64,000 bases of DNA from Brevibacillus humidisoli. GTDB taxonomy: Bacteria > Bacillota > Bacilli > Brevibacillales > Brevibacillaceae. The stretch is taken from contig NZ_CP087263.1 of the NCBI RefSeq assembly GCF_020923435.1, forward strand, positions 62,001 through 126,000, written 5' to 3'. This document shows positions 27,368 to 36,875 of this stretch, piece after piece; the first letter of the stretch is position 1, and each line of letters begins with the position of its first letter. The notes below the pieces were generated by a model. The model was given only the letters and a program-made list of their open reading frames with translations, was not told where the DNA came from and made no database searches. A program made the position numbers and the translations under genes.

Positions 27368-28888
27368 ATGATCTACGAACAGCCCGGGCAACCTGGCAGC
27401 AAGGTCGCATATCGCAGCCGCTACGAGAACTATATCGGAGGTGAGTGGGTACCACCGGTCAAAGGGGAGTACTTCGAGAACGTTTCTCCGGTAAACGGCA
27501 AGGTATTTTGCGAAGTGGCCCGCTCTACAGCGGAGGACATCGAAAAGGCGCTGGACGCCGCCCATGCGGCGAAAGAGGCTTGGGGAAAAACATCACCGGC
27601 AGAGCGTGCCGCTATCCTGAACAAGATAGCCGACCGGATCGAGGAAAACCTGGAGATGCTGGCGGTGGCCGAGACATGGGACAACGGCAAACCGATCCGG
27701 GAAAGCCTGGCCGCCGACATCCCGCTTGCCGTCGATCACTTCCGTTATTTCGCCGGTGTCATCCGTGCGCAGGAGGGGAGCATCAGCGAGATCACGCACG
27801 ATACTGTGGCCTACCACTACCATGAGCCGTTGGGTGTCGTGGGTCAGATCATCCCCTGGAACTTCCCGCTGCTGATGGCCACATGGAAGCTGGCGCCTGC
27901 CCTAGCCGCGGGCAACTGCGTCGTGCTGAAACCGGCGGAACAAACCCCGGCCAGCATCATGCTGCTGATGGAGCTGATCGGCGATCTGCTGCCGCCCGGA
28001 GTGGTCAACGTGGTCAACGGGTTTGGCATTGAAGCAGGAAAGCCGCTGGCGACGAACAAGCGGGTAGCCAAAGTAGCCTTTACCGGTGAAACGACGACCG
28101 GTCGGCTGATCATGCAGTACGCATCGGAAAACATCATCCCGGTAACTTTGGAGTTGGGCGGCAAGTCTCCGAATATCTTCTTCGAGGACGTCTTTACCCA
28201 GCAGGATGCGTTTGCGGACAAAGCATTGGAAGGGTTTACGCTGTTTGCTCTCAACCAGGGCGAGGTCTGCACCTGCCCATCCCGCGCCTTGATCCAACAG
28301 AGCTTCTATCATGATTTCCTCGATCGGGCGGTGGAGCGAACCAAGCAGATCAAACAGGGCAACCCGCTGGATACGGAGACGATGATCGGCGCCCAGGCTT
28401 CCAACGATCAGCTGGAGAAAATCTTGTCCTACATCGACATCGGACGGCAGGAGGGAGCAGAACTGCTGATCGGCGGCGAGCGCAATGTCCTGCCCGGTGA
28501 CCTGGCCGAGGGGTATTACGTCACGCCAACGATCTTCGCGGGGAACAACAAGATGCGCATCTTCCAGGAGGAGATATTTGGACCAGTCGTCTCGGTTACC
28601 TCTTTCCGTGATTTCGACGATGCGCTGCAAATCGCCAACGATACCCTGTACGGTCTGGGAGCAGGTGTCTGGACCCGGGATATGAATACTGCCTACCGGA
28701 TGGGACGAGGCATCCAGGCAGGACGCGTCTGGGTCAACTGCTACCACGACTATCCGGCGCACGCCGCATTTGGCGGCTACAAGCAGTCCGGCATCGGACG
28801 CGAGACGCACAAGATGATGCTGGAGCATTACCAGCAGACCAAGAACCTGCTGGTCAGCTACAGTCCCCAGGCACTTGGCTTCTTCTAA
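27368..28888 (+). CDS. NAD-dependent aldehyde dehydrogenase (AcoD/ExaC-like)
   Basis: The 506-residue protein is a full-length [38 protein letters not shown] with the general-base Glu, and catalytic Cys301 in [11 protein letters not shown]. The double-Cys CTC and long C-terminus ending [12 protein letters not shown] are typical of the acetaldehyde dehydrogenases AcoD/ExaC/AldB. It starts 34 bases after the Zn-ADH gene with AGAGGATGTCTG upstream. The DUF779 gene follows at once, a pairing typical of this ALDH group. Confidence 0.92.
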   Translation: MIYEQPGQPGSKVAYRSRYENYIGGEWVPPVKGEYFENVSPVNGKVFCEVARSTAEDIEKALDAAHAAKEAWGKTSPAERAAILNKIADRIEENLEMLAVAETWDNGKPIRESLAADIPLAVDHFRYFAGVIRAQEGSISEITHDTVAYHYHEPLGVVGQIIPWNFPLLMATWKLAPALAAGNCVVLKPAEQTPASIMLLMELIGDLLPPGVVNVVNGFGIEAGKPLATNKRVAKVAFTGETTTGRLIMQYASENIIPVTLELGGKSPNIFFEDVFTQQDAFADKALEGFTLFALNQGEVCTCPSRALIQQSFYHDFLDRAVERTKQIKQGNPLDTETMIGAQASNDQLEKILSYIDIGRQEGAELLIGGERNVLPGDLAEGYYVTPTIFAGNNKMRIFQEEIFGPVVSVTSFRDFDDALQIANDTLYGLGAGVWTRDMNTAYRMGRGIQAGRVWVNCYHDYPAHAAFGGYKQSGIGRETHKMMLEHYQQTKNLLVSYSPQALGFF

Positions 28889-28910
28889 GGGCGGAGAGGA
28901 TACATCCGAG

Positions 28911-29279
28911 ATGGATACGCGAAAAGTGATTGTGACCGATGAGGCGCTCGCTTACATCGAAAAATTGAAAGCTGCGCACGGCCCGCTGATGTTTCATCAG
29001 TCGGGCGGCTGCTGCGATGGCAGTGCGCCGATGTGCTATCCGCAGGGCGAGTTTCAGGTAGGCCAGCAGGACGTCTACCTGGGGGAGATCGGTGGTTGTC
29101 CTTTTTACATTGGGGCCACTCAGTACGAGTACTGGAAGCATACCCAGTTGATCATTGACGTGGTGCCTGGCAGGGGGAGCGGTTTCTCGCTGGAAGGGCC
29201 GTTGGGCATTCGTTTTCTGACGCGTTCTCGTTGTTTTACAGACGAGGAGTGGGCGGCGATTGCTGCTGAGCAGGGGTGA
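28911..29279 (+). CDS. DUF779 protein
   Basis: The 122-residue protein has the DUF779 Cys-rich motif SGGCCDGSAPMCYP near the N-terminus and a further Cys in GGCPFY. The family is almost always encoded next to AcoD-type aldehyde dehydrogenases, as here, and its molecular role is unknown; the Cys cluster suggests metal binding or a redox partner. The ATG at 28911 follows GGAGAGGA. Confidence 0.85.
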   Translation: MDTRKVIVTDEALAYIEKLKAAHGPLMFHQSGGCCDGSAPMCYPQGEFQVGQQDVYLGEIGGCPFYIGATQYEYWKHTQLIIDVVPGRGSGFSLEGPLGIRFLTRSRCFTDEEWAAIAAEQG

Positions 29280-29308
29280 GCGCTCTTCGCTGAGAGGATA
29301 AATGACAA

Positions 29309-29333
29309 ACCGCCAGGGGAACAGCCTGGCGGT
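29309..29333 (+). terminator. Terminator-like hairpin of the alcohol/aldehyde operon
   Basis: ACCGCCAGG (29309-29317) pairs with CCTGGCGGT (29325-29333). Only a broken T run follows, so strength is uncertain. Confidence 0.6.
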
Positions 29334-29365
29334 GCTTTGCTTTATCCGGGAGAGTGGGGGCGCAA

Positions 29366-29572
29366 AGAGAAAAACAGGTGGGCTCCGCTCGTGCCAGTGC
29401 CTGCGGGGAAGCCGGGGTGACCGTCTCCGCTCCAACAAAACGGCATGGCGGCCAAAAGCCCTCAAAGGGCGAAGGCAGTTCAGGGGAGCAGTTGGCCGCC
29501 AAGCGTGTGCCGCTTTGTTTCCGCTCCGACTCTGTGGGCACTGCCAAGGCTATCGCTCACCTGTTTTTCTCT
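29366..29572 (+). mobile_element. MITE-like inverted-repeat element, copy A
   Basis: A 207-bp non-coding element is bounded by perfect 15-bp inverted repeats, AGAGAAAAACAGGTG at 29366-29380 and its complement at 29558-29572. Copy B (57937-58141) carries the same sequence in reverse orientation with scattered differences. Similarity runs some 40 bp past the right end (TGCGCTTCG, ACGCAACA). Any open frames across it are incidental. No transposase is seen in the window. Confidence 0.75.
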
Positions 29573-29627
29573 ATGCGCTTCGCGACTTTTACTTGTGTAC
29601 GCAACAGTTCTTTTCATGGCATTCTTT

Positions 29628-29684
29628 ATCCTTGCGTGCGTATCTTGTCCTTGCATGCGCATCATTTCCTTGCATGCAACTTGT
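29628..29684. repeat. Three tandem 19-bp repeats
   Basis: CCTTGCGTGCG, CCTTGCATGCG and CCTTGCATGCA start at 29628, 29647 and 29666, each followed by a T-rich spacer. They lie in a gene-free stretch (29280-29889). Confidence 0.55.
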
Positions 29685-29693
29685 CTGTAATCT

Positions 29694-29739
29694 AAAAGCT
29701 CCACAACTCCCTCTTTTTTTGGGGGAACGTGGAGCTTTT
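29694..29739. terminator. Bidirectional terminator-like hairpin
   Basis: AAAAGCTCCAC (29694-29704) pairs with GTGGAGCTTTT (29729-29739). It lies downstream of the minus-strand DMT exporter gene and could end that transcript. Between 29740 and 29889 I see nothing. Confidence 0.65.
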
Positions 29740-29889
29740 CTAACGTATCGTGTTGATGAGTATCTGCAATGAATATCTGGGTTGCGGCTTCTGCATGTCG
29801 ATGGTGTCGATGGCGACAAGCGCTGTGCGTTTTTTTGCTTGTGGCTTCCTACAGATGGATTAGCTACTATGCCCGTGGATTAGCTAGGC

Positions 29890-30831
29890 CTATGCCCCAG
29901 CCTCTGCTTTTGGGGTTTTGGGTCCCATCGGCAAGCGGCTGCCGAAGCGGGCTACCAGGACTCCGCCGATGATCAGCAAGGCTCCGGTGATTTGCGCAAA
30001 GGTCACCGCTTCGTCGAGCCAGATCGCGCCTGACAGGAGTGCAAAGACAGGGGGCAGGTTGCCGTACATTGCCGTACGGGTACTGCCGATTTTTTGCAGT
30101 CCCCAGTTCCAGATCAGGTAGCAGATGGCGATGGCGAACATGCCAGAGAAGACCAGGCCGCCCCAGCCCACAGCGGTGATTGCTGTCCAGTCCTGCTTCA
30201 TCAGACTGGGTGCTGAGACGAACAGCAGCGGGATCGTGCCCAGCGTCATCGTATAGGTAGAGAACTCCAATGGTGTGTAGCCTGCCAGCCACTTTTTGGA
30301 GAGTGCGGTGTAGAGGCCCATCACCAATCCGCCGCAGACGATCAGCACATCGCCAACGAAGTGTTTGGACGAGAAGAACTGAACCCCTGACTGGGAGGCG
30401 AACACCAGCAGAATCCCGATGAATGAGCAGACAAGGCCGGTCCAGATGTACCACCGGGATCGTTCCGTTTTGAGCAGGATGCTGACCCAGGCGACATGGA
30501 TCGGGATCGTCGCCAGCAGGATAGCGGTATTGCCGGCCGTGGTCAGATTGGTGCCCTCAATAAATAGATACTGGTACAGGGTATGACCCAGCATGCCCAT
30601 GGCGAACAGACCGGGGATGTCGGCCCAGCGCCAACTGCGCTGCCGCTGCACAAGCAGGAGCAGGATCCAGCTGATCAGAGAAGCCAGCAGGAAACGGACA
30701 CTATTGAACGGCAAGGTGAGAAACCCGGATCCAAGCGACAACTTTACAACTGTTGCGTTTACACCCCAGGTGATTGCGACAAAAATAAGCAGGAAGTCAA
30801 CGCCTTTCAAAGAAGATGATGGTGATGACAA
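29890..30831 (-). CDS. EamA/DMT-family permease
   Basis: The 313-residue protein has about ten membrane helices arranged as two EamA repeats: FLLIFVAITWGVNATVVKLSL at the start, and CYLIWNWGLQKIGSTRTAMYGNLPPVFALL with LDEAVTFAQITGALLIIGGVL in the second half. Such proteins export or exchange small metabolites. The TTG at 30831 has GGAGGT 7 bases upstream; an ATG at 30846 is the alternative. It is divergent from the ABC exporter operon. Confidence 0.82.
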   Translation of the reverse strand: MSSPSSSLKGVDFLLIFVAITWGVNATVVKLSLGSGFLTLPFNSVRFLLASLISWILLLLVQRQRSWRWADIPGLFAMGMLGHTLYQYLFIEGTNLTTAGNTAILLATIPIHVAWVSILLKTERSRWYIWTGLVCSFIGILLVFASQSGVQFFSSKHFVGDVLIVCGGLVMGLYTALSKKWLAGYTPLEFSTYTMTLGTIPLLFVSAPSLMKQDWTAITAVGWGGLVFSGMFAIAICYLIWNWGLQKIGSTRTAMYGNLPPVFALLSGAIWLDEAVTFAQITGALLIIGGVLVARFGSRLPMGPKTPKAEAGA

Positions 30832-30932
30832 GCAGCATACCTCCATGGATAAACCTTTTTTGAAACCCATGTACGGGAAACATCGTATCACTGAAAAGGA
30901 GATCCGACAAGGCTGGAAGGAGTGGCAACTGC

Positions 30933-31661
30933 ATGATAGAGGTAAACCAGGTGACAAAACGGTTTGGAGAGTTTGTCGCCGTCCACGATCTGTCGTTTTC
31001 GATACAATCGGGTGAAGTGCTCGGTCTGCTGGGAGAGAACGGGGCAGGCAAAACAACCACGATGCGGATAATGGCCACCGTGATCGCGCCCACGTCGGGC
31101 GACATTGCAGTGGAGGGCTTTTCCGTTCGCAGCCAACCGATGGAGGTGCGCAAACGAATCGGCCTGTTGTTCGGCGGTGATGTCGGTTTGTACGGGAGAT
31201 TGACAGCGCGGGAAAATATTCGTTACTTTGGCCATTTGTACGGCATGGACGAACGGACATTAGAGCAGCGAGTCGATCATCTCAGTCAGGCGCTGCAGAT
31301 GGGGGAATATATCGACCGCCGGGTGAATGGCTTTTCACGAGGCATGAAGCAAAAGGTGGCGATTGCCCGCTCGCTCGTCCACGATCCGCAGGTGATCCTG
31401 CTCGACGAACCGACGACTGGTCTTGATGTGAGCGCCGCCAGCGTGTTTCGCAACTTGATTGCCGATCTGCGGCAGACGGGCAAGACAATTCTCTTTTCCA
31501 GCCACAACATGGGCGAGGTAGAGAAACTGTGCGACCGCGTGGTGATCATGCAGAGGGGGCGCCTCCGCTTTACGGGGACTGTGTCGGAATTGAAGCAGGA
31601 CTATCATAACGATGATTTGGATGAGATCTTCATGCAGGTAGTGGGAGGAGAGAGGCGATGA
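30933..31661 (+). CDS. natA: ABC transporter ATP-binding protein (NatA-like)
   Basis: The 242-residue protein is an ABC ATPase: Walker A GENGAGKTT, degenerate signature NGFSRGMKQK, Walker B VILLDEPTTGLD and the switch His in FSSHNMGEV. The order of motifs and GLLFGGDVGLYGRLTARENI resemble NatA of the sodium exporter NatAB. It overlaps the permease gene by ATGA. A multi-substrate or sodium exporter role is inferred from the family. Confidence 0.85.
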   Translation: MIEVNQVTKRFGEFVAVHDLSFSIQSGEVLGLLGENGAGKTTTMRIMATVIAPTSGDIAVEGFSVRSQPMEVRKRIGLLFGGDVGLYGRLTARENIRYFGHLYGMDERTLEQRVDHLSQALQMGEYIDRRVNGFSRGMKQKVAIARSLVHDPQVILLDEPTTGLDVSAASVFRNLIADLRQTGKTILFSSHNMGEVEKLCDRVVIMQRGRLRFTGTVSELKQDYHNDDLDEIFMQVVGGERR

Positions 31662-32842
31662 AGAGACAACAGATCTGGCTGGTGTTTCGCAAGGAGTTTA
31701 TCGATCTGTTGCGCGACCGCAAGACCTGGATCGGCGCATTTGTGATCCCGATCGTCGTCATCCCGCTGTTGTTTCTGCTGATCGGCTCTTCGATGAGCAG
31801 TGTGGAAGAGGAGGCCCGGTCAGACATTCCTCTGGCCGTGCGCGGGGCAGCCGACCACCCGCTGATCGAGCAGTTGCTGCAGCAGCCGGGGACCCGTCTG
31901 GTGCAGCAATCTGATCCTTTGGCTGCGCTCCAGCAGGGGGAGATTCGGGCTGTCATCCAGGTGCCGGATGATCTGGAGCAGCGATTGGCGGACGGTGACA
32001 CGACCCAGGTGAAACTCTGGTACGATCCGTCCAATCAAAAGTCGGCCTACGCGCGGGATGTGGTGGAAGAGGCGATTGACCAATATGAACGGCAGGTGGT
32101 GGCGGAACGACTGGAGAGAGTCGGATTGACCCTGCAGACGATCCAACCAATCGAGACGACGGTGGAAAGCGTAGCTTCCGACGAGCGGATCACCGGCAGT
32201 ATGCTTGCGTCGGTCATTCCGCTGATGCTGCTGCTTTCCCTCGCTTCCGGCGGCATCCCGGCAGCCACGGATCTGGTGGCGGGAGAAAAAGAACGCGGAA
32301 CCATGGAGGCGTTGATCGCTTCCCCTGTCTCACCCAGTAGTCTGTTGACGGCCAAACTGTTTGCGGTCATGCTGATGAGCGGCGTCAGTGCGCTGGCCTC
32401 CCTGATCAGCCTGTCTACTGTGCTTGCCTTTTCCCCGCTGGGGATGGAGCAGGCAAACTTCTCGCTCGGCTTTTTGCAGCCCGCGACGATCGCCCTGCTG
32501 CTGCTGATGCTGCTCCTGCTGGCCGCCTTTTTTGCCGGACTGGAGTTGGCGATCAGTACGATGGCCAGGTCGTTTAAGGAAGCACAGACGTACATGACCC
32601 CTGTCGTGTTCCTGGCGATGGTGCCAGCTTACATGCTGATGCCGATCAACCCGGTGGACATCCCGCTGATCTACTATCTGCTGCCGGCATTTAACGGGAT
32701 GGCGATCTTTAAAGAAGTGTTTTACGGCGTGGTCGAGCCGCTGCACGCGCTGCTGGTAGTAGCTTCTTCGCTGGTTTATGTGGTGCTGGTGATTTGGCTG
32801 GCGGCACGCTTCTTTCAAAAAGAGAGCTTGCTGGTCAAGTAG
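31658..32842 (+). CDS. natB: ABC-2 type permease (NatB-like)
   Basis: The 394-residue protein has an N-terminal membrane helix (IGAFVIPIVVIPLLFLLIGS), a large outer domain (about 45-185) and five to six C-terminal helices with the signature AATDLVAGEKERGTMEALIASPVSPSSLL. This layout is typical of NatB and related ABC-2 exporters. It forms the channel for the adjacent ATPase, to which it is translationally coupled. Confidence 0.85.
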   Translation: MKRQQIWLVFRKEFIDLLRDRKTWIGAFVIPIVVIPLLFLLIGSSMSSVEEEARSDIPLAVRGAADHPLIEQLLQQPGTRLVQQSDPLAALQQGEIRAVIQVPDDLEQRLADGDTTQVKLWYDPSNQKSAYARDVVEEAIDQYERQVVAERLERVGLTLQTIQPIETTVESVASDERITGSMLASVIPLMLLLSLASGGIPAATDLVAGEKERGTMEALIASPVSPSSLLTAKLFAVMLMSGVSALASLISLSTVLAFSPLGMEQANFSLGFLQPATIALLLLMLLLLAAFFAGLELAISTMARSFKEAQTYMTPVVFLAMVPAYMLMPINPVDIPLIYYLLPAFNGMAIFKEVFYGVVEPLHALLVVASSLVYVVLVIWLAARFFQKESLLVK

Positions 32843-32991
32843 AGTGGTGCGGATGGGCTGGACTAGGCTGCGGCAGGTGTAGTAGAATGGCAGGTAAAAA
32901 CAAGACTACGGGAAAAATCATGCAGCATCTGGCAAAACACAGGCCGATGGTGTTCCCACCCCCGGTAGTCAACAGGGAAGGTAGACCAACC

Positions 32992-33885
32992 GTGAGTTCA
33001 TTCTACGCAGGCAGTTTTTTTGTGCTTATCTCGGCGGCAGCTTTTGCGATGATCCCCATCTTTGCACTGTACGCCTACGAGGGCGGGGTCAGCGTTGCGA
33101 CGCTGCTGTTTCTCCGCTTTCTGATCGCAGGCGTACTTTTCTTTTCCTATCTGTTTGTCAAAAAGTCGGGCCGCCTCAAGCTGACACCGCAGCAGTTGAT
33201 TCATCTGCTGCTGCTCGGCTGTTTTTTTTACACGATGCAGTCGATCCTGTACTTTTCTTCAGTTGCTTATATCCCGGCTTCATTGGCTGCTCTGCTGCTC
33301 TATACCTTTCCGATCTACGTCTCGATTCTCTCCTATCTGGTCGATCGGGAGCCGATCAATGGCAAGACGATTACCTCGATTCTGATCTCGATGAGCGGAC
33401 TGGCGTTGGTATTGGGAACCTCGTTTGGCGAAGTGGAGATCGTCGGGGTACTGCTGGCGCTGGGAGCGGCTGTTAGCTATGCCCTATACATCGTGCTGGG
33501 CAATCGGACGGTGCAGCATCTGCCGCCGTTGGTGGTGAGCGGCTATGTGTCGCTGTTTGCCACCTGTTCGCTGTTTGTGGTCGGCTTGGCTACAGGCGGG
33601 CTAGCCTTGTCGTTTGCGCCAAGCGCGTGGTGGGCCGTGCTGGGAGTAGCCGTTGTTTGTACGGTGATCGCCTTTTTTACCTTTTTTCGGGGACTGTCGC
33701 TGGTCGGTTCGACGCGGGCATCTGTGCTCAGCATGATTGAGCCGGTGGTGACCAGTCTCTTCTCCGCGCTGCTGTTCGCGGAGCGGCTCAGTTGGCTGCA
33801 GATGATGGGAGGGGCGATCGTGCTGATCGGTGCGTCGCTGATCGTCACCGCACGGGAACAGGCCAAGGTGGAACAGAGCGGGTAG
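32992..33885 (+). CDS. EamA/DMT-family permease
   Basis: The 297-residue protein has ten membrane helices in two EamA repeats (FFVLISAAAFAMIPIFALYAYEGG; FFRGLSLVGSTRASVLSMIEPVVTSLFSALLFAERL). The frame opens at 32794, but AAGGT nine bases before the GTG at 32992 and the start of the first helix favour that start. It follows the NatAB-like operon by 149 bases. Substrate unknown. Confidence 0.82.
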   Translation: MSSFYAGSFFVLISAAAFAMIPIFALYAYEGGVSVATLLFLRFLIAGVLFFSYLFVKKSGRLKLTPQQLIHLLLLGCFFYTMQSILYFSSVAYIPASLAALLLYTFPIYVSILSYLVDREPINGKTITSILISMSGLALVLGTSFGEVEIVGVLLALGAAVSYALYIVLGNRTVQHLPPLVVSGYVSLFATCSLFVVGLATGGLALSFAPSAWWAVLGVAVVCTVIAFFTFFRGLSLVGSTRASVLSMIEPVVTSLFSALLFAERLSWLQMMGGAIVLIGASLIVTAREQAKVEQSG

Positions 33886-33989
33886 CTGACATCATTGATT
33901 GCTATCCTTTTTGCTATTTCTCTTATGCTATCCCGAATACGTTAGTCGAATAACAGTTGCCATGCATGTGGAGAAGGAGTGAGTGAACG

Positions 33990-34472
33990 ATGCCGATCAA
34001 TCGGGTGAGGGATTATGTAGCAGCTCATGATCCGTCGATCGTGCCGATCGAGTTTGCAGAAGAGACCAAAACGGTGGAAGACGCTGCACGCGTGCTGGGC
34101 GTGGAACCGGGGCAGATCGCCAAGTCGATCCTGTTTCGTGCGGGAGAACAGTATGGCTTGTTTGTCGCGGCAGGTGATGTAAAGGTGAGTGCAAAAGTGG
34201 TCAAAGCACTGCTGGGTGGCAAACCGCGGATGGCCAAGCCGCAGGAAGTGGAGGAAGTGACCGGTTTTCGCGTCGGCGGGGTTTGCCCGTTTGCGCTGGC
34301 ACAAGAGGTGCCGATCTTTCTGGACGAATCGATGAAACGGTTTTCGACGGTGTACACTGCGGCGGGGACGGCCAACTCGGTGCTGCCGGTCAGTTTTGCG
34401 CAGTTGCAGGAGATCACAGGCGGGACCGTGGTGGAGATGCAGCAGGATCAGCAGGTGCGGGTGGATACATAG
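33990..34472 (+). CDS. YbaK/EbsC-family aminoacyl-tRNA deacylase
   Basis: The 160-residue protein has the YbaK/ProX editing fold: AARVLGVEPGQIAKSILFR with the conserved Lys, FVAAGDVKVSAKVVKALLG, and GFRVGGVCPFAL with the GxxPF-type substrate loop. Such proteins hydrolyse mischarged tRNAs, for example Cys- or Ala-tRNA(Pro). GAAGGAGTGAGTGAACG lies before the ATG. The gene appears solitary. Confidence 0.88.
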   Translation: MPINRVRDYVAAHDPSIVPIEFAEETKTVEDAARVLGVEPGQIAKSILFRAGEQYGLFVAAGDVKVSAKVVKALLGGKPRMAKPQEVEEVTGFRVGGVCPFALAQEVPIFLDESMKRFSTVYTAAGTANSVLPVSFAQLQEITGGTVVEMQQDQQVRVDT

Positions 34473-34516
34473 ATTAGGCGTTGATACCGGGAATGAATAT
34501 GAAATCGCAAGTAACT

Positions 34517-34538
34517 GGCTGCCCGACTTTTGGCAGCC
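34517..34538 (+). terminator. Terminator-like hairpin after the YbaK gene
   Basis: GGCTGCC (34517-34523) pairs with GGCAGCC (34532-34538) and is followed by TCTTT, a weak T run. Confidence 0.5.
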
Positions 34539-34718
34539 TCTTTGCGTTCCATTCCCACCGAGTTCTGCTGAGCTTTATCAGATCGTAAAAAAGTGTTATG
34601 ATTTGATTGTTGGAATATAGTAAAATTGCTACATATATTTCTAATCGCAAACGTGAATGGAAATGGTTTTCGGCATTTCGATCGGCAAACCATAAGGCTC
34701 AAGGAGGATGCAAAGGAA

Positions 34719-35045
34719 TTGAATCTGGAACTGCAGCAGTTTAAAGCTGATTTTTTTAAAGCGCTGGCTCACCCGCTGAGGATTCGGATTATCGAATTGT
34801 TGCGGGATGGGGACAAGTATGTCAATGAGCTGCAAGCTCATATGGAAGTGGAGAGTTCGATCGTATCGCAGCAGTTGGCTATTTTGCGTGCAAAAAATAT
34901 TGTGGTTGGCGTGAAAGAGGGGAACAAAGTGGCATACTCGGTCAAAGACCCTGCGATTTACGAATTGCTGGCAGTAGCCAAGAAAATGTTCCACAATCAT
35001 CTGAGCGATACGATTTCTCTGCTCAATCAGATGAATGCGGATTGA
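34719..35045 (+). CDS. ArsR-family transcriptional regulator
   Basis: The 108-residue protein has the ArsR winged helix: FFKALAHPLRIRIIELL, YVNELQAHMEVESSIVSQQLAILR (recognition helix), IVVGVKEGNKVAYSV (wing). It lacks the Cys-x-Cys metal motif of classical ArsR. The TTG at 34719 follows AAGGAGG by 11 bases and fits where similarity begins; the frame is open upstream without a good start. It lies 88 bases before the SulP gene, a pairing common in Bacillales, and probably controls it. Confidence 0.82.
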   Translation: MNLELQQFKADFFKALAHPLRIRIIELLRDGDKYVNELQAHMEVESSIVSQQLAILRAKNIVVGVKEGNKVAYSVKDPAIYELLAVAKKMFHNHLSDTISLLNQMNAD

Positions 35046-35133
35046 ACGCAGCTACGTCAACATGATGGTGTTATCAAGGAGCAATCCAGGTATGAGTTCG
35101 TGGAGTAGAAACTACACAGACAGGTGATGAGCA

Positions 35134-36696
35134 GTGTATAAGAATTTGCACCAGGAACTATTGTCCGGTATTACCGTTGCCGTTGTCGCTCTCCCGTTGG
35201 CACTGGCGTTTGGAGTGGCAGCCACGGGCTCACCGGAAGGGGCTATTGTTGGTCTATATGGAGCGATCTTCACCGGTTTCTTTGCCGCATTGTTCGGAGG
35301 AACTCCGGCTCAGGTGACGGGTCCGACCGGGCCGATTACCGTCGTCATCACGGCCGTAATCGCGGAGTACGGCCTCGCGTACGCGCTGGTGGCGACTGTA
35401 CTTGCGGGGCTGTTCCAGATATTGTTTGGATTACTCCGGTTGGGGGATTACATCCGCTTTATTCCACAGCCTGTCATCAGCGGATTTATGAATGGGATAG
35501 CCATCATCATTATCATGACCCAGATGCAGACGATCGAAAGCGGTCTGTTGATTGTCATCATCACGATCATGATCATGCTGCTCTCCAGTCGATATATCAA
35601 GGTGATACCTGGCAGCTTGGTCGCTCTGCTCGCAGGAACAGGCTTGGTCTTGTTATTGGGACCTTATCTGCCGCAAACATCGTTTTCCCTCCCGTTTTTG
35701 GGTGAGCTTCACTTGCTCAAACAGATAGAGCTGATTGGCCCGATTCCCACCGGATTGCCGCAATTGCATCTGCCAGGCTGGGAGCCTGAGATCCTGATCC
35801 AACTGATCTCCCCGGCCATCACCATTGCCGTATTGGGGTCGATCGACTCGCTTCTAACATCGGTAGTGATGGACAATATAACCGGACGAAAACATAACAG
35901 CAATAAGGAGTTAATCGGACAGGGCATCGGGAATGCCATCTCCGGTTTATTCGGGGGACTGGCAGGAGCAGGAGCCACTGTCCGGTCGGTGGTAAATGTG
36001 AAGAGCGGGGGAAGAACAGCCGTTTCCGCCATGGTGCACAGCGTCATTTTGCTGCTGTTCATGCTGGTGCTTGGCTCGTTTGTCAGTGAAATCCCGCTTG
36101 CTGTGCTGGCTGGCATTCTCGTGGTAACCGGGGTATCGATGTTTGACTACGAGAGTTTGCGAGTGCTGCGCAGCGAGCCAAAATCGGATGCGGCAGCGAT
36201 GCTGATCACGATGGTCCTGACCGTCATGGTGGATTTAATGGTTGCGGTTGGCGTCGGGGTTGTCCTGTCTTCTCTGCTGTTTATGAAACGGATGAGTGAA
36301 GAGGGCGTATCCATCACGCGAGAATCGGTGGAAGCAAACGAGGAAATCACGCTGTTTTCGCTTCGAGGGCCCCTGTACTTTGGCTCATGCAGCCGGTTAA
36401 CGGATGAGGTGACGAAGGTTGACTCCCGATTTGTCATCCTGGATATGAGCGATGTCTCCGTGATCGATGCATCGGGAGCGCTCGCGTTAGGGCAGATCAG
36501 CGGAAAAGTGAGAGAAAAAGAAAGTACGCTGATCCTTACTGGAGTGAAAGAAAATGTTCGGGCCCGGTTGGAAAAGATGAAGGTATTGGAGAAGATTGGG
36601 TCAGAGTATGTGTTTGAATCATGGGATAAGGGTGTGCATTTTGTTGAAGAGAAATGCGCAGTGCGTCCGAGTACGGGATTTGCCGGGCTCTATTAA
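35134..36696 (+). CDS. SulP-family anion transporter with STAS domain
   Basis: The 520-residue protein has about eleven membrane helices, the SulP motif near PLALAFGVAATGSPEGAIVG, the TGPTGPITVV segment and GLFGGLAGAGATVRSVVNVKSGG, followed by a C-terminal STAS domain (about 395-500, VILDMSDVSVIDASGALALG). SulP proteins carry sulfate, bicarbonate or other anions; substrate is not determined here. The GTG start follows AGGTGATGAGCA. The ArsR gene upstream suggests transcriptional control. Confidence 0.88.
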   Translation: MYKNLHQELLSGITVAVVALPLALAFGVAATGSPEGAIVGLYGAIFTGFFAALFGGTPAQVTGPTGPITVVITAVIAEYGLAYALVATVLAGLFQILFGLLRLGDYIRFIPQPVISGFMNGIAIIIIMTQMQTIESGLLIVIITIMIMLLSSRYIKVIPGSLVALLAGTGLVLLLGPYLPQTSFSLPFLGELHLLKQIELIGPIPTGLPQLHLPGWEPEILIQLISPAITIAVLGSIDSLLTSVVMDNITGRKHNSNKELIGQGIGNAISGLFGGLAGAGATVRSVVNVKSGGRTAVSAMVHSVILLLFMLVLGSFVSEIPLAVLAGILVVTGVSMFDYESLRVLRSEPKSDAAAMLITMVLTVMVDLMVAVGVGVVLSSLLFMKRMSEEGVSITRESVEANEEITLFSLRGPLYFGSCSRLTDEVTKVDSRFVILDMSDVSVIDASGALALGQISGKVREKESTLILTGVKENVRARLEKMKVLEKIGSEYVFESWDKGVHFVEEKCAVRPSTGFAGLY

Positions 36697-36818
36697 AACA
36701 TGAGGCACTTGTAGGCCTACGGAAGGCCAAAGGAATGGGTAGCTTTGCAGCCATTACTGACGGCTTTGACTTGATCTTATGGGCCCAATGAGGTAAAAGG
36801 TCAGTTTCAAAAACATGT

Positions 36819-36875
36819 AAAAAGCCTGCTGATCGGCCGGATTCCAGGAAGATCCGCCGTTCAGCAGGCTTTTTT
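36819..36875. terminator. Bidirectional terminator between SulP and glucokinase genes
   Basis: AAAAAGCCTGCTGA (36819-36832) pairs with TCAGCAGGCTTTTTT (36861-36875). The A and T runs on the two sides suit both converging genes. Confidence 0.85.

Noticed and set aside
29355-29775. Several overlapping open frames of 60-150 codons across 29.3-29.8 kb
   Set aside because: They lie on the inverted-repeat element and its flanks; the same frames appear at the second copy on both strands, and none has a ribosome site or known domain.
34594-34645. ArsR operator dyad before the ArsR gene
   Set aside because: Only a weak imperfect dyad (ATATAG...CTACATAT) is visible, not enough to name an operator.
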